Positions 1 to 5,535 of a stretch of DNA of 5,535 bases are shown here, in pieces (the stretch's first letter is position 1; each line of letters opens with the position of its first letter). The stretch spans positions 1 through 5,535 of the forward strand of contig DASWIG010000080.1 of NCBI GenBank assembly GCA_036397835.1, read 5' to 3'. This DNA is from DASWIG01 sp036397835 (GTDB taxonomy: Bacteria > Acidobacteriota > Thermoanaerobaculia > Multivoradales > J023). The notes under the pieces were generated by a model, which ran no database searches, was not told the DNA's origin, and worked only from the letters and a program-made list of their open reading frames with translations. The translations under genes and the position numbers were made by a program.

Positions 1-3000
1 TTCTCGGCCCGCTATCTGAACGACACCACGGTCCGCCTGGAGCGCCGGAGGAACAACGACGAGTTCCCGGCCTGGGTGCAGGGCATCGACTTCTCGGGCC
101 TCAACCAGCAGATCGCGGCGGCCGGCGGCGATCCGCCCAACCTGGTGGTGCCGGGCGACGGCTACACCCTCGCCCCCGGGGCGACGTTGACCGTGACCTT
201 CCAGGTCACCGTCGACGATCCGCTGGCGCCGGCGATCAGCCAGATCGACAACACGGCCACCCTGAACACGGATCAGCAAGGGCCCTTCATGGCCTCGGCG
301 ACCGACGACGTCGTGCGTCTCGGCGTGACCGTCGAGCCCAACAACGCCGGCTTCACCGTCGCCGGCGGCTCGGTGACCTACACCCACTTCGTCACCAACG
401 TCGGCGAGGCTCCCGACTCCTACGCCCTCACCCTGATCAGCGAGCTCGGCTACGCGGTCGAGCTGCTCGACCCCGACACCGGCGCCGTGATCGCCGTCGA
501 CAGCAACGGCGACGGCGTGTGGGACGGCGGCCAGCTCGTCAACACCGGCACCCTGGCGGTGGGCGAGAGCGTCGAGTACCGCCTGCGCGTCAACGTGCCC
601 CTGGGCACGCCGCTGGGCACCGAGGAGACGACGGCCCTGATCGCGACCTCCGACCGCAGCGCCGGCACCTTCGCCTTCGCCACCGACGAGACCACCGTGG
701 TCGACTCGATCGACTTCGGCCCGGTGGCCCTCGACCCGGACCACAGCGGCGTGGTCGCTTCCGGCGGCTCGATCGCCTACACCCACACGGTGACCAACAA
801 CACCGGCGCCCCCGACACCTTCGACCTCACCGCCTTCCCGACCCTGCCGGGCTGGACGGCGACGATCTACAACGACTCGAACGGCGACGGCGTCTACACG
901 CCGGGCGTCGACGTGGCGATCGCCAACACCCTGCAACTGAGCGACGGCCAGCTCCAGACGATCTTCGTGGTCGTCGAAGCGCCGCCGGGAGCGCCGGCGG
1001 GCGACACCGACGTGGTACACCTGACCGCCATCTCGCGCAACGACCCCGCGCTCTTCGACGCCGCCACCGACACCACCACGGTGGTCCCCGCCACCACCCA
1101 TGACCTCAGCGGCGGCGGCACCCGCCTGGTCACCCCCAGCTCCACCGCGGTCTTCCCCGGCACGCTCAAGAACCTGAGCACCGCCGCCGACCGCTTCGAC
1201 TTCACGGTCACCGCGTCGCTCTTCTTCGGCCTCGACGGCCTCAATCACCCCACCCAACTGTGGATCGACACCAACGCCGACGGCGTGCCGGACACCCAGA
1301 TCGCCGAGGACGCCGACGGCGACGGCGACTGGGACACCATCGCTCCGGGCTTCGACGTCGACGGCGACCTGAACCCCGACGTGGCGGTGGCGGGCGGCAG
1401 CGGGCTCGCCTACGAGCTGCGGCGCCCGGTCGATCCGGCCCAGCTCGCCTACCGCGATCCGGTCACCCTCGCCGCCGTCTCGCAGGCGACCGGCGAGCGC
1501 GACAGCGTGACCGCGACCAACTTGCTGCCGGCGGCGACCCACGCGCTGCTGGCGGGCTTCGAGGTCTACGCGGCGGGCGGCGAAGTGGTCGTCGAGTGGA
1601 CGACGGCCTCCGAGGTCGGCACCGTGGGCTTCTACCTGGTGCGCACCGACGCCGCCGGCCGCCAGGAGCGGCTGCCGCGCCAGCGCCTGCTGCCGAGCCT
1701 GCTGCACGCGCCGCAGGGCGGCACCTACCGCTTCGTCGACGCCGGCGCGCGGCCCGACGCGCTCTACGGCTACCGGCTCGTCGAGGTCGACGTGCGCGGC
1801 GCCGAGCGCCGCTTCGGCCCCTTCGAGGCGGTGGCCGACCGCCGCCGCGGCGAGGCGCCGTCCAAGCTGCTGGCCACCGGCTACGTGAAGCAGGCGCACA
1901 CGTCGCTGCTGGCGCCGCCCGCCGATCCGGCGGTGCCGCCCAAGGCGTCCGCGCCGCCTTCCGGATGGGTGCGCCTGCCGGTCGACGCCGCCGGGATGGC
2001 GTTCGTGGCGGCGGCCGACCTGGCCGCGGGGTGGGGCGAGACCGAAGCGACGGTCGCGGCCTGGATCCAAAGCGGCCAGGTCCGGGTCGCCCTCAACCCG
2101 TTCCCGCTGCCCTTGCCCGCCCCGTGCGCGGCGAACCCGGGCGGCATCTTCCGCGACGGCTTCGAGAGCGGCGACACCTGCGCCTGGTCGGCGCTCGTCG
2201 ACCCGCGCTACGTCACCACGCCGATCGCCTGGCTGGGCGCCGCCGGCGGCGCCGGTCTCTACTTCTACGGCGAGGCGATCGACAGCCCCTTCACCACCGA
2301 CAACGTCTACTGGATCAGCCGCGGCGCGGGTCTCCTCATGGGCAGCCGCGACGGCGGCGCTCCCGCTCCGGCGGCCGGCGGCTCGTTCCCCGAGCGCCTG
2401 CACTTCGAGCAGGAAGCCTTCCCGCTGACCTCGGTCATCAGCAATCCGGACAGCGATTTCTGGTTCTGGGACTTCTTCCTCGCCGGCAACGCGGCCCACG
2501 GCAGCAAGAGCTTCACGGTGACGACCCCGGCCCCGGCGGCTGGCACCGGCGCCACCCTGACGGTCCGGCTCCACGGCCAGACGGACGACCCGGACGTGAC
2601 CCCCGACCACCACGTGGAGGTGCGGTGGAACGGCACCCTGGTCGGCGAGGCGCGGTGGGACGGCGGCACGGCCCACCGCGTCGACCTGGCGGTGCCCGCC
2701 GGCCTCGTCGCGGGCGGCGCCAACACCGTCGAGATCACCTCGCGGCTCGCCGCCGGCGTCGTGGGCGACGTCCTCTACCTCGAATCGCTCGACGTCGCCT
2801 ACGCGCGCCGTTACCGGGCCGCGGGCGACCGGCTCGAGGCCGGGGCCACCGCCGCCGTGGTCACCGTCGAGGGCTTCAGCGCCTCCGACGTCACGGTCTT
2901 CGACGTCACCGATCCCCGGCGGCCCAACGTCGTCGTCAACGCCACGCTCGACGAGGTGGGCGGCGAGCACCGGGTGAGCTTTGCGCGCAACACGGCGGCA

Positions 3001-4119
3001 TCGCGGTACCTGGCCCTGCGGCTCGACGCCCTTCCCGCCGCCGCGCTCGAGGTCGACCTGGCCTCCGGCCTGCGGTCCGCGGGCAACCGCGGCGCGTACC
3101 TGGTGCTGGCGGGGGCCGGGCTCGAGACCGCGGCCGAGAGCCTCGCCGACTACCGCCGCAGCCTGGGCCTCGAGGCCATGACGGTGCGGCTGCAGGACGT
3201 CTACGACGAATTCAACGCCGGCGTCGCCAGCCCGCTGGCGATCCGCGACTTCCTCGCCCACGCCGCCAGGCGCTGGCAACTGCGGCCGCGCTGGGTGGTG
3301 CTCGCCGGCGACGGCTCCTTCGACTACAAGGACCTCCTGGGCGCCGGCGACAACCTGGTGCCGGCGTTGATGGCGGCCACCGCCGACGGGCTCTTCCCCT
3401 CCGACCACCGCTTCGCCGACGGCGGCAAGGGCGTGCCGAGCGTCTTCATCGGCCGGATCCCGGCGCGCACCAACGCCGAGCTCGCCGCCTACGTCGCCAA
3501 GCTCCAGGCCTACGAGTCCGCGGGCGGCGCCTGGCGCGGCGAGGCCGTGTGGGTGGCCGACGACGCCGACGAGGGGGGCGAGTTCCTGGCCGACACCGAG
3601 ACCCTCGTCCCGCTGGTGCCGCTGGCCGCCGAGCGCGTCTACGTCGACGACGTGGGCGCCGCCGGCGCGCGCCAGGAGCTGCTGGCGGCGATCCGCTCGG
3701 GCGCCCTGCTGGTGAGCTACCTCGGCCACGGCGGCCCCGACCGCCTGGCGGACGAGGGCCTGCTGCTGACCGGCGACGTGGCGAGCCTCGACAACGGCGA
3801 GCGGCTGCCGGTGCTGACGGCGCTCACCTGCTCGGTGGGCCGCTTCGACTTCCCGGGCTTCGCCACCCTGTCGGAGACCCTGGTGCGCAGCGCCGGCGGC
3901 GGCGTGATCGCCGTGCTCTCGCCCTCCGGCCTGTCGTTCAACGCCGAGGCTCGTCAGCTCGGCGAGGCCTTCCTGGGCCGCGCCCTGACGCCGTCGAAGA
4001 CGATCGGCGAGGCGGTGGCCGGCGCGCTGGCCGAGTACGCCGCCAGCCCCGGCGCCGACCGCGACCTGCCCTACCTCTTCATCCTGCTGGGAGATCCGGC
4101 GATCCGCCTCGACCCCTGA
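1..4119 (+). CDS. Large secreted DUF11-repeat protein with C-terminal gingipain-like C25 cysteine protease domain (5' partial)
   Basis: The frame is open from base 1 with sensible protein sequence before the first possible start (GTG at 76), so the true start and any signal peptide lie upstream; 1372 residues are visible (residue 1 = bases 1-3). Residues 1-100 are the end of a DUF11-type domain; about 104-235 and 236-361 are two homologous beta-sandwich repeats; 362-508 is a related, diverged domain. Asp-rich calcium-type loops sit at 167-175, 292-299 and 423-460. Residues 510-615 look fibronectin-like (VEWTTASEVG). About 655-1029 resembles the region before the catalytic domain of PorU/gingipain-like proteins (LYFYGE 753-758, NVYWI 768-772, DFWFWDFF 819-826). 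The C25 domain covers about 1031-1372: GDGSFDYK at 1103-1110, GRIPAR, catalytic His1243 in GHGG and Cys1277 in LTCSVGRFD, 34 residues apart as expected for a gingipain-type dyad. It ends just after LLGDPAIRLDP, with no C-terminal sorting domain. A secreted or surface endopeptidase is inferred; the substrate is unknown. The stop lies 21 bases before the radical SAM gene. Confidence 0.9.
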   Translation, partial: FSARYLNDTTVRLERRRNNDEFPAWVQGIDFSGLNQQIAAAGGDPPNLVVPGDGYTLAPGATLTVTFQVTVDDPLAPAISQIDNTATLNTDQQGPFMASATDDVVRLGVTVEPNNAGFTVAGGSVTYTHFVTNVGEAPDSYALTLISELGYAVELLDPDTGAVIAVDSNGDGVWDGGQLVNTGTLAVGESVEYRLRVNVPLGTPLGTEETTALIATSDRSAGTFAFATDETTVVDSIDFGPVALDPDHSGVVASGGSIAYTHTVTNNTGAPDTFDLTAFPTLPGWTATIYNDSNGDGVYTPGVDVAIANTLQLSDGQLQTIFVVVEAPPGAPAGDTDVVHLTAISRNDPALFDAATDTTTVVPATTHDLSGGGTRLVTPSSTAVFPGTLKNLSTAADRFDFTVTASLFFGLDGLNHPTQLWIDTNADGVPDTQIAEDADGDGDWDTIAPGFDVDGDLNPDVAVAGGSGLAYELRRPVDPAQLAYRDPVTLAAVSQATGERDSVTATNLLPAATHALLAGFEVYAAGGEVVVEWTTASEVGTVGFYLVRTDAAGRQERLPRQRLLPSLLHAPQGGTYRFVDAGARPDALYGYRLVEVDVRGAERRFGPFEAVADRRRGEAPSKLLATGYVKQAHTSLLAPPADPAVPPKASAPPSGWVRLPVDAAGMAFVAAADLAAGWGETEATVAAWIQSGQVRVALNPFPLPLPAPCAANPGGIFRDGFESGDTCAWSALVDPRYVTTPIAWLGAAGGAGLYFYGEAIDSPFTTDNVYWISRGAGLLMGSRDGGAPAPAAGGSFPERLHFEQEAFPLTSVISNPDSDFWFWDFFLAGNAAHGSKSFTVTTPAPAAGTGATLTVRLHGQTDDPDVTPDHHVEVRWNGTLVGEARWDGGTAHRVDLAVPAGLVAGGANTVEITSRLAAGVVGDVLYLESLDVAYARRYRAAGDRLEAGATAAVVTVEGFSASDVTVFDVTDPRRPNVVVNATLDEVGGEHRVSFARNTAASRYLALRLDALPAAALEVDLASGLRSAGNRGAYLVLAGAGLETAAESLADYRRSLGLEAMTVRLQDVYDEFNAGVASPLAIRDFLAHAARRWQLRPRWVVLAGDGSFDYKDLLGAGDNLVPALMAATADGLFPSDHRFADGGKGVPSVFIGRIPARTNAELAAYVAKLQAYESAGGAWRGEAVWVADDADEGGEFLADTETLVPLVPLAAERVYVDDVGAAGARQELLAAIRSGALLVSYLGHGGPDRLADEGLLLTGDVASLDNGERLPVLTALTCSVGRFDFPGFATLSETLVRSAGGGVIAVLSPSGLSFNAEARQLGEAFLGRALTPSKTIGEAVAGALAEYAASPGADRDLPYLFILLGDPAIRLDP
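313..1086 (+). repeat. Two tandem DUF11/CARDB-like domain repeats within the protease gene
   Basis: The protein encoded by about 313-708 and that encoded by about 709-1086 share the pattern V-x-x-GGS-x-x-YTH-x-VTN-x-x-x-APD-x-x-x-L near their starts (bases about 358-430 and 754-830). Each has a DSNGDGV loop in the middle and ends in TDxTTVV. The region before 300 carries the second half of a further related domain (YTLAPGATLTVTFQVTV ... NTATL), and 1087-1524 a diverged fourth (VFPGTLKNLSTAADRFDFTV). The first part of each repeat is also similar at DNA level (GGCGGCTCG ... TACACCCAC), consistent with internal duplication. Such domains usually act as extracellular stalks or adhesion modules. 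Confidence 0.75.
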
Positions 4120-4126
4120 AAGGCCC

Positions 4127-4131
4127 GAGGA
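4127..4131 (+). promoter_or_regulatory. Ribosome binding site for the radical SAM gene
   Basis: GAGGA lies 9 bases before ATG 4141, within the 21-base gap after the protease stop codon. Its spacing supports ATG 4141 over the in-frame ATG at 4165. No promoter or terminator is visible in the gap, which suggests co-transcription with the protease gene. Confidence 0.7.
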
Positions 4132-4140
4132 ACAACACCC

Positions 4141-5295
4141 ATGTACCTCACCGATCACCAGTGGATGTCCCAGTTCCGGAAGCGCTCGTCGGCCGAGCGG
4201 ATCCCCATCTCAGGCATCCTCGAGCTCACCACGAGCTGCAACCTGAAGTGCGTCCATTGCTACCTCGGTCCCCAGGAAGAGCAGCGCGCCAAGCGCGGCC
4301 TCGAGATGTCGACCGAGCGCGTGAAAGAAGTCATCGACGAGATCGTCGCCAGCGGCTGCCTCTACGTGGTGATCACCGGCGGCGATCCCATGGTGCGCAA
4401 GGACTTCCCCGAGATCTACCGCCACGCCAAGGAGCGGGGCCTGATCGTCACCGTGTTCTGCGACGGCATCCTGGTCACCGACAAGATCGTCGAGCTCTTC
4501 CAGGAGCTGCCGCCTTTCAACGTCGACGTCAGCCTCTACGGGGCCACCGCCGAGACCTACGAGACCGTCACCCGGGTGCCCGGTTCCTTCCCCAAGATGC
4601 TGCGCGGCATCGAGCGCTTGCGCCAGGGCGGCATCCGCTTCAGCCTCAAGACGGTGCTGATGACGATCAACAAGCACGAGGTGCCGGCGATGCGGCGCAT
4701 CGCCGAGAAGCTGGGAGTGTCGTTCCGCATGGACGCGGCGATCTTCCCCTGCCTGCCCACCCACGACCACGAGCCCCTCGGGCTGCGGGTCGACCCGCGC
4801 GAGGCCGTGGAGCTCGAGCTCGCCGATCCCGAGGTGCTCAAGCAGTGGACCGACTACTCGGACCTGCGAAAAGACCAGCCGCCCGCCGAGAACCTCTACA
4901 CCTGCGGCGCCGGCGTGACCAACTTCTACGTCGACCCGCTGGGCTACGCCTCGCCCTGCCTGATGACCACCCAATACCGGCACTCGCTCGCCGACAAGAG
5001 CTTCGCGAGCCTGTGGGCGCGCGAGCTCAAGCAACTGCGCTCGAACAAACCGCGTGCCGACTACGGCTGCAACTCCTGCGAGATGAAAACGGCCTGCACC
5101 GGCTGCCCGGCCTTCAACTACCTGGAAAACGGCGCCGAGGACGTCAAGAGCGCCTACGTCTGCGAGACCACGAAGCACCGCTGGAACGCCATCCAGGAGG
5201 CCAAGTCGCGGTCGCGCCTGCCCGTGCTCCGGACGGAAGCGTCTACTACTGGGACTTGCGGCACGTCGTGCGGCTGCGCCGAAGCGACGGCTTGA
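4141..5295 (+). CDS. Radical SAM/SPASM peptide-modifying enzyme (RiPP maturase)
   Basis: This 384-residue cytoplasmic protein has the length and layout of PqqE/anSME-type radical SAM maturases. The SAM-binding [4Fe-4S] cluster site is C33-x3-C37-x2-C40 (CNLKCVHC). GGDP at 80-83 replaces the usual GGEP SAM-binding motif. The VDVSLYGATAETYETVT stretch (128-144) followed by PGSF is typical of SPASM peptide maturases. The SPASM domain (about 255-341) has seven cysteines at 255, 273, 310, 313, 319, 322 and 341, enough for two auxiliary iron-sulfur clusters. By family knowledge, such enzymes cleave SAM to a 5'-deoxyadenosyl radical and form C-S, C-C or similar crosslinks in a ribosomal peptide. The likely substrate is the 65-residue peptide encoded 11 bases downstream; the exact reaction cannot be read from the sequence. 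No RRE/PqqD-like leader-binding domain is evident in this protein, so one may be encoded downstream. The last 15 residues form an unusual tail with Cys373, Cys377 and Cys379, outside the SPASM pattern. The start at 4141 is supported by an upstream GAGGA. Confidence 0.93.
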   Translation: MYLTDHQWMSQFRKRSSAERIPISGILELTTSCNLKCVHCYLGPQEEQRAKRGLEMSTERVKEVIDEIVASGCLYVVITGGDPMVRKDFPEIYRHAKERGLIVTVFCDGILVTDKIVELFQELPPFNVDVSLYGATAETYETVTRVPGSFPKMLRGIERLRQGGIRFSLKTVLMTINKHEVPAMRRIAEKLGVSFRMDAAIFPCLPTHDHEPLGLRVDPREAVELELADPEVLKQWTDYSDLRKDQPPAENLYTCGAGVTNFYVDPLGYASPCLMTTQYRHSLADKSFASLWARELKQLRSNKPRADYGCNSCEMKTACTGCPAFNYLENGAEDVKSAYVCETTKHRWNAIQEAKSRSRLPVLRTEASTTGTCGTSCGCAEATA

Positions 5296-5298
5296 GGA
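5294..5298 (+). promoter_or_regulatory. Ribosome binding site for the precursor peptide gene
   Basis: GAGGA begins inside the TGA stop (5293-5295) of the radical SAM gene and its last base is 8 bases before ATG 5307. It decides the start of the small peptide: the earlier in-frame GTG at 5268 has no such site, and the in-frame ATG at 5331 lacks a comparable one. The overlap with the stop codon suggests coupled translation. Confidence 0.7.
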
Positions 5299-5306
5299 TA
5301 ACCAGC

Positions 5307-5504
5307 ATGATCGACACCTACCGAGATCCCATGACCGCCCGGCCCTCCCGGCCGCGCCGCGAGCCCTACGAGAAGCCGCGGATGCGCACCATCGAGCTGG
5401 TGGCCGAGGAGGTGCTCGCCGTCGGCTGCAAGCTGTCGATCGCCCCCGGCGGCCCCATAGGAGCGACCTGCACGGCGGCGTCGTGCTTCGCGGAGGGCTC
5501 GTGA
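5307..5504 (+). CDS. Putative RiPP precursor peptide, Cys-containing, substrate of the radical SAM/SPASM enzyme
   Basis: This is a 65-residue peptide. Residues 1-20 are Arg/Pro-rich. YEKP at 21-24 begins a leader-like segment that includes IELVAEEVLAVGCK at 29-42, with an amphipathic, helix-prone look. After Cys41-Lys42 the composition changes to small residues: LSIAPGGPIG, then TCTAASCFAEGS to the end, with Cys55 and Cys60 four residues apart. An acidic/hydrophobic leader followed by a short Gly/Ala/Thr/Ser/Cys core is typical of RiPP precursors, and the position directly after a SPASM enzyme gene is the usual place for its substrate. There is no signal peptide or membrane segment. The product class (sactipeptide- or ranthipeptide-like thioether, C-C crosslink, or other) is not determined by the sequence, and the leader cleavage site is unknown; it may lie near Gly40 or Gly48-Gly49. 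I do not recognise a named family with certainty. The alternative is an unmodified small protein, which is less likely in this context. Confidence 0.82.
   Translation: MIDTYRDPMTARPSRPRREPYEKPRMRTIELVAEEVLAVGCKLSIAPGGPIGATCTAASCFAEGS
5492..5497 (+). promoter_or_regulatory. Possible ribosome binding site for the overlapping downstream gene
   Basis: GGAGGG lies 3 bases before GTG 5501, inside the last codons of the precursor gene. The spacing is short, but together with the GTGA stop/start overlap it supports a coupled downstream start. Confidence 0.4.
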
Positions 5505-5535
5505 GCGCCGCCGCGCCGGACGCCGTGGACGGCCG
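5501..5535 (+). CDS. Start of a downstream gene, truncated by the window end
   Basis: GTG at 5501 overlaps the TGA stop of the precursor gene in a GTGA arrangement typical of translationally coupled operon genes, with GGAGGG just upstream. Only about 11 residues are visible (MSAAAPDAVDG), which is too little to identify a product. In RiPP loci this position often holds a leader-binding PqqD-like protein, a second maturase, a protease or an exporter, but nothing here shows which. The call rests on the overlap and the Shine-Dalgarno-like site only. Confidence 0.45.
   Translation, partial: MSAAAPDAVDG

Noticed and set aside
76..78. GTG at 76 as the true start of the protease gene
   Set aside because: The frame is open and continues plausible domain sequence back to base 1, no Shine-Dalgarno site precedes it, and a DUF11-type domain would be cut in the middle.
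2307..2738. Mid-size - strand open frame opposite the protease gene
   Set aside because: No ribosome binding site or domain evidence, and the + strand protein there is continuous and domain-bearing.
4210..5178. 322-codon open frame on the - strand opposite the radical SAM gene
   Set aside because: Low-complexity Val/Gly/Leu/His-rich translation without recognisable motifs, fully antisense to a well-supported enzyme; a shadow frame.
5224..5295. Possible frameshift at the end of the radical SAM gene, since the alternative frame also reads as plausible protein (DGSVYYWDLRHVV)
   Set aside because: The enzyme frame stays open to a TGA correctly placed at the precursor's ribosome binding site, and the SPASM domain is complete before this point. 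There is no positive evidence for an error, though the tail should be compared with homologues.
1260..5306. Very long + strand open frame in the same phase as the small peptide
   Set aside because: Its translation is a monotonous Arg/Gly/Pro/Ala/Asp run with no domain, and it lies antiphase to two clearly recognisable proteins. It is a GC-rich shadow frame.
5340..5354. Short inverted repeat CGGCC-N5-GGCCG inside the precursor leader
   Set aside because: A five-base G/C stem is expected by chance at this GC content; there is no following T-run and it lies within a coding region, so it is not called as a terminator or regulator.

Overview
The window comes from a bacterium with very GC-rich DNA (roughly 70% by eye, strong G/C preference at third codon positions). 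Everything supported lies on the + strand and looks like one operon. The protein types (a DUF11-type repeat adhesin joined to a gingipain-like C25 protease, a peptide-modifying radical SAM/SPASM enzyme, and a recurring 'DGFESGD..AWS' motif) fit an environmental Acidobacteriota, Myxococcota or other former deltaproteobacterial lineage. That taxonomic placement is an inference from memory, not a measurement.

Layout. Bases 1-4119 hold the 3' part of a very large secreted or surface protein whose start lies before the window. It has extracellular DUF11/CARDB-like beta-sandwich repeats with Asp-rich calcium-type loops, a fibronectin-like module, a PorU/gingipain-type pre-catalytic region, and a C-terminal family C25 cysteine protease domain with a visible His/Cys dyad. 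After 21 bases, 4141-5295 encodes a 384-residue radical SAM protein with a full CxxxCxxC site and a seven-cysteine SPASM domain. After another 11 bases, 5307-5504 encodes a 65-residue peptide with a leader-like part (YEKP ... EEVLAVGCK) and a short Gly/Ser/Thr/Cys-rich C-terminus. A further gene appears to start at GTG 5501, overlapping the peptide's stop codon, and runs off the window.

How the genes may work together. The radical SAM/SPASM gene next to a tiny Cys-containing peptide gene is the classic layout of a RiPP (ribosomally made, post-translationally modified peptide) locus. The SPASM enzyme would install a radical-derived crosslink, possibly a Cys thioether, in the peptide. The C25 protease could be the extracellular maturation or effector protease, or could simply be a neighbour. 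The radical SAM protein also ends in a Cys-rich tail that resembles the end of the precursor peptide. No RNA genes, CRISPR arrays, insertion sequences or terminators were seen, and there is no gene-free stretch longer than 21 bases.
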